This document shows positions 17,554 to 27,672 of a stretch of DNA of 47,986 nt, piece by piece. Under the pieces are notes generated by a model, which was given only the letters and a program-made list of their open reading frames with translations, had not been told where the DNA came from and made no database searches. Location: the NCBI GenBank assembly GCA_021158345.1, contig JAGGUV010000064.1, forward strand, positions 1-47,986. Reading direction: 5' to 3'. The stretch's first letter is position 1. Each line of letters begins with the position of its first letter. Origin of the DNA: Bacteroidales bacterium (lineage in GTDB: Bacteria > Bacteroidota > Bacteroidia > Bacteroidales > AUK083). The position numbers and the translations under genes are program-made.

Positions 17554-20500
17554 ATGGAAAATCCGGAAAAAGAAATTATTAATTTCACTCATTTACACGT
17601 ACATACACAATATTCGATATTAGATGGAGCTTCAGATATCAAAAAATTGATAAAAAAAGCAAAGCAAGATAATATGCGCGCTATTGCCATCACTGACCAT
17701 GGGAATATGTTTGGAGTAAAAAATTTCTTTGATGAAGCAAAAAAGCAAGAAATTAAACCAATTATTGGATGTGAAGTATATGTGGCTAACAGAACAAGAT
17801 TCGACAAAACAGAATCTGCTGACAAAAAAAGCAATCATTTAATTATTCTGGCAAAAAATCTTAAAGGCTATCATAATCTTATTAAATTAGCATCAAAAGC
17901 ATATACAGAAGGATTTTATTATAAACCAAGAATTGACAAAGATTTATTATTTAAACATCACGAAGGTTTGATAATCTCCACTGCATGTCTCGCAGGGGAG
18001 ATACCACGTGCAATACTTAACGGTGATATAGAAAAAGCCGAAAAACTAATTTTGGAATATAAAAATGTTTTTCAAGATGATTTTTATCTTGAAATGATGC
18101 GTCATAAAACTGATGACCCGGTTAAAAATGCTGATGTTTTTGATAAACAAGAAATCGTTAACAATGCATTTATAAAATTATCAAAAAAAACAGGAGTAAA
18201 AGTTATAGCTACTAATGATTGTCATTTTATTAATGCCGAAGATGCAGAAGCACACGACAGGTTAATATGTCTTAATACAGGTAAAGACCTTGATGATCCT
18301 ACAAGGATGAGATATACAAAACAGGAGTTTTTTAAAACTCAAGAAGAAATGAATGAACTTTTCTCTGATATTCCCGAGGCAATTAACAACACAAATGAAA
18401 TTGTTGACAAAGTAGAAGAATATGATATCAAACACTCGCATATTTTACCTGAATTTAATATACCTAAAGACTTTGAAAATGCTTATGATTATTTACGTTA
18501 TCAAACTTATGACGGAGCCAAAAAAAGATATATTGAAATTGACGAAAAAATAAAACAAAGAATAGACTTTGAATTATCCACAATAAAGAAGATGGGTTTC
18601 CCCGGTTATTTTTTAATTGTTCAGGATTTTATAAATGCAGCAAAAAATATGGGTGTTTCCGTAGGACCTGGACGTGGGTCTGCTGCAGGTTCTGTTGTTG
18701 CCTACTGCCTTGGAATTACAGATGTTGACCCAATAAAATATGACTTACTGTTTGAGAGGTTTTTAAACCCTGATAGAATTTCAATGCCTGATATTGATAT
18801 TGACTTTGACGAAGATGGCAGAGATAAAGTATTGCATTGGGTTGTAGATAAATACGGAAAAAATCGTGTTGCCCAAATAATTACTTTTGGAACAATGGCT
18901 ACTAAAATGGCTATAAGAGATGTTGCAAGAGTTGAAAAATTACCTCTTTCGGAAGCTAACAGACTTGCTAAATTAGTACCTGATTCTGTTAAAATTAATA
19001 CTTTTAAAAAAGCTTATGAAGCCTCTCCTGACTTACTTAAAGAAAAAAATTCAAAAAACAAATTAATAAGAGAAACACTTAAATACGCAGAAGCATTAGA
19101 AGGGTCAGTAAGACATACAGGAATACATGCTTGCGGAGTAATTATTGGAAAAGACGATTTAACTGAGCATATTCCTATTTGCACTTCAAAAGAAACAGAC
19201 CTTTTAGTAACACAATATCCGGGTAAAAAAGTTGAAGATGTTGGTATGCTGAAAATGGACTTCCTTGGTCTTAAAACTTTATCTATTATTAAAGATGCTG
19301 TCGAGAATGTAAAAATTTCAAAAGGTATTGATATTGACATTGAAAACATTCCTTTTGACGATAAAAAAACTTTCGAGCTATATTCAAATGGAGATACAAA
19401 AGGTGTTTTCCAGTTTGAGTCGGATGGAATGAGAAATTATCTTAAAGAGCTTAAGCCAAATAAAATAGAAGACCTTATTGCCATGAATGCCCTGTATCGC
19501 CCGGGACCTATGGGATATATCCCTTCTTATATAAAAAGAAAATATGGTAAAGAAAAAGTGGAATACGATCATCCAATAATGGAAGATACCTTAAAAAGCA
19601 CTTTTGGTATTACCATTTATCAGGAACAGGTAATGCAGCTTTCAAGGATTATGGCCGGGTTTACAAGAGGTGAAGCAGATACTCTGAGAAAAATTATCGG
19701 AAAAAAATTAAAAGATAAGTTACCTCCTGTTGAAAAAAAATTCTATAACGGATGTAAAAAAAACGGAATTGAAGAAAAAATTTATAAAAAAGTATGGAAA
19801 GACTGGATAGCCTTTGCTGAATATGCTTTTAACAAATCTCATTCCACTTGTTATGCTTTTGTTTCGTACCGTATGGCATATTTAAAAGCACATTATCCCG
19901 CTGAATTTATGGCTGCTGTGCTTAGCAGAAATCTTAAAGACATTAAAAAAATATCTTCTTTTATTGATGAATGCCAAAAACAAAATATTCCTGTTTTGGG
20001 ACCTGATATCAACGAAAGTTATATTAATTTTACTGTAAATAAAAAAGGAGAAATACGATTCGGATTAGCTGCTATAAAAGGCGTAGGCAATACTGCTGTA
20101 AAAGAAATAATAAACGAAAGAAATAAAAACGGTTATTTTAAGGACATTTTTGATTTAACAAAACGTGTTGTTCTCAGAACAGTAAACAAAAGAGCTTTGG
20201 AGGCTCTTGCATATGCAGGTGCATTTGATAACTTCGGCCCTCACAGAGCTCAATATTTTGCTTTAGACAATAAAAATGAAACTTTTTTAGAAAAAGTTGT
20301 TAAATATTCTAATAATTACCAAAATCAGTTAAATTCTCAACAACAATCTTTATTTGGCGAAACAGAAAGTATAGAAGCAGAAAAATTAAGTTTTCCGGAT
20401 TGCGAACCTTGGTCGGAATTAGAAAAACTTAAAAAAGAAAAAGAAGTTTCTGGCTTTTATATTTCTGGTCATCCCCTTGATAGTTATAAAGATGAAATAA

Positions 20501-21060
20501 AATATTTGTGTAACTCTTCTATTACAAATTTAAATGATAATCTTGAAAAATATTTAAACAAATACTTAAGCTTTGCATGTATTGTTACAAAAGTTTCGCA
20601 TAAATATACCAAAAGAGGAGATCAATATGCCAGTTTCACTATTGAAGACCTTAAAGATTCAACACAATTAGCAGTTTTTTCGGAAGACTATCTTAAATTT
20701 AAACATTTTCTTGTTGAAGGAATGCTTTTATTAATAAAAGTACAAATCAGAAATAAATATTATAACAGTGATCAATTCTCTATTAAAATTGTTGAAATGA
20801 ATCTCTTAAGTGAAGCTATTAACAACAAAATTAAAAATATTAATTTGTTTATTCAATTATCAGATATTAATGATGATATTATTGAGAAAACAAAAAAGAT
20901 TTTTGCTGACAATCCAGGAAATTGTAATATTAACTTTAATGTATATGATAACATAGATAATTTATCTGCCGAATTGAACAATTCAAAATTTAAAGTTAAT
21001 TGCATAAATGTTATTAAAGAAATAAAAAAAATTAAGTCATTAAAATATAATCTTAAATAA
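17554..21060 (+). CDS. dnaE: DNA polymerase III subunit alpha
   Basis: PHP N-term FTHLHVHTQYSILDGA, 'GPGRGSAAGSVVAYCLGITDVDP', 'PDIDIDFDEDGRDKVLHWV'. Confidence 0.98.
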   Translation: MENPEKEIINFTHLHVHTQYSILDGASDIKKLIKKAKQDNMRAIAITDHGNMFGVKNFFDEAKKQEIKPIIGCEVYVANRTRFDKTESADKKSNHLIILAKNLKGYHNLIKLASKAYTEGFYYKPRIDKDLLFKHHEGLIISTACLAGEIPRAILNGDIEKAEKLILEYKNVFQDDFYLEMMRHKTDDPVKNADVFDKQEIVNNAFIKLSKKTGVKVIATNDCHFINAEDAEAHDRLICLNTGKDLDDPTRMRYTKQEFFKTQEEMNELFSDIPEAINNTNEIVDKVEEYDIKHSHILPEFNIPKDFENAYDYLRYQTYDGAKKRYIEIDEKIKQRIDFELSTIKKMGFPGYFLIVQDFINAAKNMGVSVGPGRGSAAGSVVAYCLGITDVDPIKYDLLFERFLNPDRISMPDIDIDFDEDGRDKVLHWVVDKYGKNRVAQIITFGTMATKMAIRDVARVEKLPLSEANRLAKLVPDSVKINTFKKAYEASPDLLKEKNSKNKLIRETLKYAEALEGSVRHTGIHACGVIIGKDDLTEHIPICTSKETDLLVTQYPGKKVEDVGMLKMDFLGLKTLSIIKDAVENVKISKGIDIDIENIPFDDKKTFELYSNGDTKGVFQFESDGMRNYLKELKPNKIEDLIAMNALYRPGPMGYIPSYIKRKYGKEKVEYDHPIMEDTLKSTFGITIYQEQVMQLSRIMAGFTRGEADTLRKIIGKKLKDKLPPVEKKFYNGCKKNGIEEKIYKKVWKDWIAFAEYAFNKSHSTCYAFVSYRMAYLKAHYPAEFMAAVLSRNLKDIKKISSFIDECQKQNIPVLGPDINESYINFTVNKKGEIRFGLAAIKGVGNTAVKEIINERNKNGYFKDIFDLTKRVVLRTVNKRALEALAYAGAFDNFGPHRAQYFALDNKNETFLEKVVKYSNNYQNQLNSQQQSLFGETESIEAEKLSFPDCEPWSELEKLKKEKEVSGFYISGHPLDSYKDEIKYLCNSSITNLNDNLEKYLNKYLSFACIVTKVSHKYTKRGDQYASFTIEDLKDSTQLAVFSEDYLKFKHFLVEGMLLLIKVQIRNKYYNSDQFSIKIVEMNLLSEAINNKIKNINLFIQLSDINDDIIEKTKKIFADNPGNCNINFNVYDNIDNLSAELNNSKFKVNCINVIKEIKKIKSLKYNLK

Positions 21061-21097
21061 AATATTTATTTTTGAAAACAAAAAAAATTTAAAAGTT

Positions 21098-21415
21098 ATG
21101 GTATTAGAAATAACAGATTCAAACTTTGAAGAATTAGTATTAAAATCAGAAAAACCTATAGTATTAGATTTTTGGGCTCAATGGTGTGGCCCATGCAAAA
21201 TGATAAGCCCTATTGTTGACGAACTTAGCGAAGAGTATAATGGGCAAGTAGCGTTTGGGAAAGTAGATTGTGATAATAACAATGGCATTACAGCTAAATT
21301 CAGAATAAGAAACATACCCACATTATTATTCTTTAAAAATGGCGAAATTGTCGACAAACATGTTGGGGTTATTGCAAAATCCGCATTAGCTGCAAAACTT
21401 GAAGAAATTTTATAA
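21098..21415 (+). CDS. trxA: Thioredoxin
   Basis: FWAQWCGPCKMISP active site. Confidence 0.96.
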   Translation: MVLEITDSNFEELVLKSEKPIVLDFWAQWCGPCKMISPIVDELSEEYNGQVAFGKVDCDNNNGITAKFRIRNIPTLLFFKNGEIVDKHVGVIAKSALAAKLEEIL

Positions 21416-21441
21416 TTCCTTTGCAGGGATATAATAATTAA

Positions 21442-21484
21442 AGCTTATCAGAAATTCTTCTAATTTCTGATAAGCTAATTTTTA
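21442..21484 (+). terminator. Intrinsic terminator after trxA
   Basis: AGCTTATCAGAAAT ... ATTTCTGATAAGCT perfect 14-nt stem followed by AATTTTT. Confidence 0.85.
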
Positions 21485-21494
21485 AAAATAAAAA

Positions 21495-22430
21495 GTGAAA
21501 TATTCTATTGATCAGGAAAAACTTCAAAAATTTTCTTCTTTAGATTTAATAGCAAATCAGATTGTTGAAGGTTTTATCACAGGTCTTCACAAAAGCCCTT
21601 TTCATGGTTTTTCTGTGGAATTTGCTGAGCATCGTTCATATAATACAGGAGAGTCAATAAAAAATATCGACTGGAAATTATACGGACGTACTGACAAACT
21701 ATTTGTAAAACGCTATGAAGAGGAGACAAATTTGCGTTGTCAAATAATTATTGACAATTCCTCGTCAATGTATTTCCCTTTAAAAAATAATATTAGCATT
21801 AATAATCCCAATAAAATCACCTTTTCAATATATGCAGCAGCAGCATTAATAAACTTATTACGCAAACAACGCGATGTTTTCGGACTTAGCGTTTTTTCAG
21901 ATAAAATTGAAAATTTTACTGACACAAAATCAAATTCTGTTCATCAAAGATATTTATTTCAAATTCTGGAAGAACTTTTAATACCTATTGATAAAACCAG
22001 ACATAAAAGAACCTTTGCCACAGAAGCTTTACATCAAATAGCAGAAAGAATACACAAACGTTCTTTGGTAATTATTTTCAGCGATATGTTTGATACTAAC
22101 AAAAATACTGACGAGCTGTTTTCTGCTTTGCAACATCTAAAACATAACAAACACGAGATTATTTTATTTCATGTGATAGATAAACAAAAAGAAATTGATT
22201 TTGATTATAAAAACAGACCTTCGAAATTTATTGATTTAGAAAGCGGTGAAATTATTAAGCTTAATCCTGTTGAAATAAGAAAACAATATAAAAAATCAAT
22301 TAAAAAATTTGTTGATGAGCTTAAATTAAGATGTGGTAATCAAAAAATAGACTTTGTGGAAGCTGACATTAACAAAGGCTTTGAACAAATTTTATTGCCT
22401 TATTTGTTGAAAAGGAAGAAAATGAAATAA
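21495..22430 (+). CDS. DUF58 domain-containing protein (GTG start)
   Basis: 311 aa, 'GFSVEFAEHRSYNTGESIKNIDWKLYGRTDKLFVKRYEEETN', vWA-like 'IIIDNSSSM'. Confidence 0.93.
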   Translation: MKYSIDQEKLQKFSSLDLIANQIVEGFITGLHKSPFHGFSVEFAEHRSYNTGESIKNIDWKLYGRTDKLFVKRYEEETNLRCQIIIDNSSSMYFPLKNNISINNPNKITFSIYAAAALINLLRKQRDVFGLSVFSDKIENFTDTKSNSVHQRYLFQILEELLIPIDKTRHKRTFATEALHQIAERIHKRSLVIIFSDMFDTNKNTDELFSALQHLKHNKHEIILFHVIDKQKEIDFDYKNRPSKFIDLESGEIIKLNPVEIRKQYKKSIKKFVDELKLRCGNQKIDFVEADINKGFEQILLPYLLKRKKMK

Positions 22431-22496
22431 TAAATCTGTTTTTTTTATTAATTGCAAAAACATTTAATATCCTTAGCTCAAAATAAAAATTTCCGT

Positions 22497-23618
22497 TTAA
22501 AAACATTTCTCAATAGATGCCCAAAGTTTTTCAGATGACTTTTGCCAGGAAAATTCTTTTTTTCTGATATTAGATTTACTAATAAGATTAGATCGTAAAT
22601 TTTCATCTTTAGCAATTTTCATCATAGCATCAGAAATTTGACTAACAGAAAAAGGGTCAACTATCAAAGCAGCATCACCTGCAATTTCGGGCAATGATGT
22701 TACATTAGATGTAATAACAGGAGTATTACAATAAAAAGCCTCAACAACAGGAATGCCAAAACCTTCGAAATACGAAACATATGTTAATGCTAGTGCAGAT
22801 GCAATTACTTTATGTAAATCCTCTGTTGATAATCGTCCGCAAAAAATTACATCATCTTTAAATTGCATATTTTCATAGGTCTTTCTTATTTCATAAGTCC
22901 ACCATTTTTTATTGCCTACAATTAATAATTTAGTATCAGAAGAATAATTTCTCTTAAAATCATCGAATGCTTTAAAAAGATTAGTAAGATTTTTTCTTGG
23001 ATGCAAAGCACCTACAAAAAGAAAATATTCTTTTGAGCCGGAATATTTTTCCCGAGTTTCAATTTTTTCATTTTCCTGTAAGGGAGTATACTTTTCGTTG
23101 GCACCATTATAAACAACATCAATTTTTGATTTTGGGATGTTATATAATTTATTAATATCGTTTTTAGAATATTCCGAAACAGTGGCAATACGACAAGCTT
23201 TTTTAGCAAATTTAGGGAAATAATACCTGTAATATTTTCTTTCAAGCCAAGGCAGGTCTTTAGGATAATGTTCAAAATTTAAATCATGAAAAACTGCAAG
23301 CGACTTAACTTTAGAAGAAAGTGATAAATATCCATCAGGAGATAAAAACAAATCAGGTTTTAATTTTTTTAAAATACTATTTACAGAATACTCAAACCAA
23401 ATATAATATAAAAATGGGTGTCTGGCTTGTGGAGATAAAACTATAGGAGTTATATTTTCAGAAAAAATAAATTCCTCATCAAAATATCTGTCAAAAAGAA
23501 AAATAAAATGATGCTCCTTATGCTGATTAGTAATTCTTTTTAAAGTTTCATACGAAAACCAACCTATTCCTTCGAGCTTATTTTTAATTAATAAACGAGT
23601 ATTTACAACTATTTCCAA
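22497..23618 (-). CDS. Glycosyltransferase family 4-like
   Basis: 'FLFVGALHPRKNLTNLFKAF' and 'SYFEGFGIPVVEAFYCNTPVITSNVTSLPEIAGDAALIVDPF'. Confidence 0.92.
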   Translation of the reverse strand: MEIVVNTRLLIKNKLEGIGWFSYETLKRITNQHKEHHFIFLFDRYFDEEFIFSENITPIVLSPQARHPFLYYIWFEYSVNSILKKLKPDLFLSPDGYLSLSSKVKSLAVFHDLNFEHYPKDLPWLERKYYRYYFPKFAKKACRIATVSEYSKNDINKLYNIPKSKIDVVYNGANEKYTPLQENEKIETREKYSGSKEYFLFVGALHPRKNLTNLFKAFDDFKRNYSSDTKLLIVGNKKWWTYEIRKTYENMQFKDDVIFCGRLSTEDLHKVIASALALTYVSYFEGFGIPVVEAFYCNTPVITSNVTSLPEIAGDAALIVDPFSVSQISDAMMKIAKDENLRSNLISKSNIRKKEFSWQKSSEKLWASIEKCF

Positions 23619-23860
23619 AATAAGAATATCTATTTATTTAAAGTAAAATTTTATATTTGCAGCAAATATCGTAAATTTTATTATGACTTGTATTAAAAAA
23701 GGATTTCAAAAATTACTTTATTTAAAATTTTTCTGTTAAAATTTCTATAATAGATTTTTTATGCTCTGAAAAATAAGAAACAGAAATAAATTTTTTATGT
23801 GTTCAAATACAATAAAATATATTTTTTGAGTTTTAATGTTTTTATCTATAATATTATTAA

Positions 23861-25318
23861 ATGCAAAAGAAATTTCTAAAAAGTTTAATACTAATTTTAA
23901 CCTTAAATTTATTAATAAAACCATTTTGGGTATTAGGTATAGACAGGACAGTACAAAATATTGTTGGCGCAAAAGATTTTGGATTTTATTTTGTAATATT
24001 TAATTTTTCATTTCTCTTCAATATTATCCTCGATCTGGGAATAACTAATTATAACAACAGAAATATTGCACGAAATTCTCATCTGTTAAAAGATAATTTT
24101 CAGAGGCTTGTACCTGTAAAAATAATTCTTGGTGCAGTATATTCAATAATTACTTTTGTATTTTTTTTATCGATATTCGGTTATGAACAACGCCAAGTAC
24201 AAATCTTAGGTTTTTTATGTATTAATCAATTTTTACTTTCATTCATATTATATTTAAGGTCAAATATTGCAGGATTATTATTACTGACAACAGAGAGTAT
24301 AATGTCTGTTTTAGACAGAGTATTAATGATAATAATATGTGGTGTTTTATTGTGGGGAAATCTTATTAAAGGCAGTTTTAAAATAGAGTGGTTTGTTTAT
24401 TCTCAGACAATTGCATATATTATAACAGCATTAATAGGTTCAATTATTGTAATAAAAAAATCAAAATTTGAGAAAATAATCTGGGATAAAAAATTCTCAT
24501 TAAAAATTTTAAAAGAAAGTTTTCCTTATGCCTTATTAGTATTATTAATGACATTTTATAACAGGATAGATCCTATTTTAATAAAAAAAATATTAGGTGC
24601 CTCAATAAGAGATCAGCAGGCAGGAATTTATGCTTCAGCATTTCGTATTCTTGATGCTTCAAATATGATAGCCTATCTGTTTTCAGTATTGCTTTTGCCA
24701 ATATTTTCAAAAATGATAAAGCATAATGAATCAGTAGATAAAATAGTAAAATTATCCACAACAATACTAATCACAGGAGCAGTTATAGTTTCATTTGGTT
24801 TAAGTTTTTATAGTTACAATATTATTGATTTATTATATAAAGAACATATTGCAGAATCAGCAGCAGTATTTAAAATTTTAATATTTGGATTTATTCCTAT
24901 TGCTTCGACATATATTTTTGGCACTCTACTAACTGCCAACGGAAGTCTAAAAGCTCTTAATATTATAGCAGGTTCAGGCATGATACTTAGCATTATCTTA
25001 AATCTTATATTAATACCAAAATTAATGGCATTAGGCTCTGCTTATGCAAGTATATCTGCTCAATATATTACAGCTGTTGCTCAAATTATTTTTGCACAGT
25101 ATATCTTTAAATTTAAAATCAATTATAACCTCTTAATAAAAATTTTATTATTTGTTAGTGGGGTAATTGTAATAAACATATTCTCAAAACAATTAAATTT
25201 TGACTGGAAATTAAATTTCACAATAATGATTGCTGCCTCTTTATTATTAGCATCATTACTAAGGCTTTTTAGTATAAAATCATTATTAAAAATTATTACT
25301 GAGAAAGAAGAAGTATAA
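23861..25318 (+). CDS. Polysaccharide flippase (Wzx/MATE-like)
   Basis: 485 aa polytopic; 'FWVLGIDRTVQNIVGAKDFGFYFVIFNFSFLFNIILDLGITNYNNRNIAR'. Confidence 0.85.
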   Translation: MQKKFLKSLILILTLNLLIKPFWVLGIDRTVQNIVGAKDFGFYFVIFNFSFLFNIILDLGITNYNNRNIARNSHLLKDNFQRLVPVKIILGAVYSIITFVFFLSIFGYEQRQVQILGFLCINQFLLSFILYLRSNIAGLLLLTTESIMSVLDRVLMIIICGVLLWGNLIKGSFKIEWFVYSQTIAYIITALIGSIIVIKKSKFEKIIWDKKFSLKILKESFPYALLVLLMTFYNRIDPILIKKILGASIRDQQAGIYASAFRILDASNMIAYLFSVLLLPIFSKMIKHNESVDKIVKLSTTILITGAVIVSFGLSFYSYNIIDLLYKEHIAESAAVFKILIFGFIPIASTYIFGTLLTANGSLKALNIIAGSGMILSIILNLILIPKLMALGSAYASISAQYITAVAQIIFAQYIFKFKINYNLLIKILLFVSGVIVINIFSKQLNFDWKLNFTIMIAASLLLASLLRLFSIKSLLKIITEKEEV

Positions 25319-25358
25319 TCTTATATAAAATATAAGTTGTTTGTAAAAAAAATTTTTA

Positions 25359-25366
25359 TATTTTTG
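25359..25366 (+). promoter_or_regulatory. Bacteroidetes -7 element TATTTTTG upstream of the Wzz-like gene
   Basis: Matches TAnnTTTG 22 bp before the ATG. Confidence 0.4.
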
Positions 25367-25388
25367 AATTTTAAACATTCGATAAAAT

Positions 25389-27635
25389 ATGATTAATAAA
25401 AATAATCTTAACCAAAATTTCAATTCCTTAAAATTATTATTGTTTCTGTATAAATGGCGTAAAATTTTATTTATTGTGTCTCTTGTATCAATATTGACAT
25501 CAATAATTTTTTCATCACCATATTTTATCACACCAAAATACAAGTCTACAGTAATAATGTATCCTGTATCTACAAACTCTATTTCAAAAGCATTGTTAAA
25601 TGAAAATGTAAATTCAAAAGAGGATATATTAGGTTTTGGTGAAGATGAACAGACAGAACAGATGCTTCAAATATTAAATTCAAATAAAATACGCAATAGA
25701 GTTATTCGCAAATTTGATTTAATGAAACATTACAAAATTGATACAACTTTAAAATATAAGTATACTAAACTTTATAAAGAATATAAAAACAACATAAAAT
25801 TTAACAGGACAAAATACATGGCTGTAGAAATAACCGTGTATGACAAAGATCCACAAATGGCAGCTAATATTGCTAACTATATTGCAGAATCTCTTGATTA
25901 TGTAAAAAATCAGATACAAAAAGAAAGAGCATTAAAAGGGTTCAAAATTGTAGAAGCAGAATACAATAAGTTAAAAACAGAGATTCAGGTAAAAGAAGAT
26001 TCTTTGACAACATTACGAAAATTAGGCGTTCACGATTATGAATCACAAGTTGAGATGATTAACCGTCAAATGGCTATGGAGTTGGCAAAAGGTAATAAAC
26101 CAGGTATTAGCAGACTTGAAGCTAAACTTAAAATTCTCGCAAAATATGGTGGTCCCTATGTTTCATTAAGAGATGCTCTGGAACACGATAAAAAACAATT
26201 AAGTGCTGTTAAAAATAAATATGAAGAGGCAAAAATTGATGCTGAAAATTTTCTCCCACAAAAATTTATTGTTAACAGTGCTTTTAAAGCTGAAAGAAAA
26301 TCATACCCTATACGCTGGATAATTATTCTTATATCTTTTCTTTCCAGCATTTTTATTACTATAATAGTTTTAATTATTATTGAAGATATTTCTCTTTTTA
26401 ATATTACAAAAAATGTTAAAACTTCCTTAAAACCTGATAATATTTTAAAAAGTGACAAAAACGAAATTATTTTTAATAATTCACAAAAAAACATTAACTC
26501 TGAAAACAATAACAAAATTGATAATGACATTGGTAATAATATTAATAACATAAAAAAAAATAATAATACAGAAAATAATACTAATAATAATAACACAGAA
26601 AAAAATAGTGTTAAATCAAATATAAATAATACGGAAAAAAAAATAAATTTAAACACTTCTAATAACAATAATAAAATGGACAATTTATTTAATAGTTCTA
26701 ATCTGATAAAAGTCATTTTTAAATGGAAAAAACATATAATTATTACTTTAGCTGTTTCATTAGTTTTAGCAGCTATTTTTTCCAGCCCGTTTTTTATTAA
26801 GCCTAAATTTAAATCAATAGCAATTATTTACCCGTCAAACATTTCTCCATATTCAGATGAGAATGAAACTGAACAAATGCTTCAATGGCTTAATTCCAGG
26901 GACATTAAAGATAGCATAATTAATAAATATCATTTAGACAAGCATTATAAAATCGATAAAAATTACAAACATTATTATTCTTCGATATTATATAAATACA
27001 GTAAAAATATTATCATCAAAAAAACTCAATACGAATCAGTTGAAATAGAAGTTTTAGATACAGATCCTTTAATAGCTTATAATATTGTTAATTCAATTAT
27101 AGATTTTTATAACTTAAAAATCAGACGTATACATAGAGAAAAATCTAAGGAAGTTTTAGATGTTCTTAGAAAAACTCTTGAGATGAAAAAAAATGAGATT
27201 AATTCTGTAGAAAAAAATCTTTATACTCTTAGAACAAAATATGGCATTATTGATTATGGCAATCAATCCAGAGAAGTAGCAAGAGGATTTTTAGGTACTG
27301 TTGATGGCAATAACGTAGCACAAATTAATAAAAGAGAAGTGCTTAAATTAAAAAAGAATATTGAGATAAAAGGTGGAGAATTTATTGTTAATAATACAAG
27401 ACTATACGATCTACTTAGAGAATACTCAGTAATTCAAAATCAATATGATTTAGCATATAAAGATGTAAACAAAGAATTTACATATACAAATATTGTTACG
27501 CCACCTTATGTAGCAGATAAAAAATGTTCTCCTAATAGATTTATAATTCTTGCTTTAACAGCATTAGCAGTATTATTTTTTACGATAATAACAATTTTCA
27601 TTATTGAAAACAAAAAGAAAATTATTGAAGATTAA
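25389..27635 (+). CDS. Tandemly duplicated Wzz-like (chain-length determinant) protein
   Basis: 748 aa; two homologous halves ('FSSPYFITPKYKSTVIMYP...EQTEQMLQILNS...KHYKID' and 'FSSPFFIKPKFKSIAIIYP...NETEQMLQWLNS...KHYKID') joined by an Asn/Lys-rich linker; four TM segments. Confidence 0.85.
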   Translation: MINKNNLNQNFNSLKLLLFLYKWRKILFIVSLVSILTSIIFSSPYFITPKYKSTVIMYPVSTNSISKALLNENVNSKEDILGFGEDEQTEQMLQILNSNKIRNRVIRKFDLMKHYKIDTTLKYKYTKLYKEYKNNIKFNRTKYMAVEITVYDKDPQMAANIANYIAESLDYVKNQIQKERALKGFKIVEAEYNKLKTEIQVKEDSLTTLRKLGVHDYESQVEMINRQMAMELAKGNKPGISRLEAKLKILAKYGGPYVSLRDALEHDKKQLSAVKNKYEEAKIDAENFLPQKFIVNSAFKAERKSYPIRWIIILISFLSSIFITIIVLIIIEDISLFNITKNVKTSLKPDNILKSDKNEIIFNNSQKNINSENNNKIDNDIGNNINNIKKNNNTENNTNNNNTEKNSVKSNINNTEKKINLNTSNNNNKMDNLFNSSNLIKVIFKWKKHIIITLAVSLVLAAIFSSPFFIKPKFKSIAIIYPSNISPYSDENETEQMLQWLNSRDIKDSIINKYHLDKHYKIDKNYKHYYSSILYKYSKNIIIKKTQYESVEIEVLDTDPLIAYNIVNSIIDFYNLKIRRIHREKSKEVLDVLRKTLEMKKNEINSVEKNLYTLRTKYGIIDYGNQSREVARGFLGTVDGNNVAQINKREVLKLKKNIEIKGGEFIVNNTRLYDLLREYSVIQNQYDLAYKDVNKEFTYTNIVTPPYVADKKCSPNRFIILALTALAVLFFTIITIFIIENKKKIIED
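26455..26695 (+). repeat. Low-complexity Asn/Lys-rich linker coding region
   Basis: NNKIDNDIGNNINNIKKNNNTENNTNNNNTEKNSVKSNINNTEKKINLNTSNNNNK; AAT/AAC/AAA-rich DNA. Confidence 0.85.
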
Positions 27636-27672
27636 AAAATAAGCATTCTAATAATTTATAACACGATAAACC

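Noticed and set aside
26156-26716. 186-aa minus-strand ORF
   Set aside because: Leu/Phe/Ile low-complexity antisense of the Asn/Lys-rich Wzz linker; no independent coding support.
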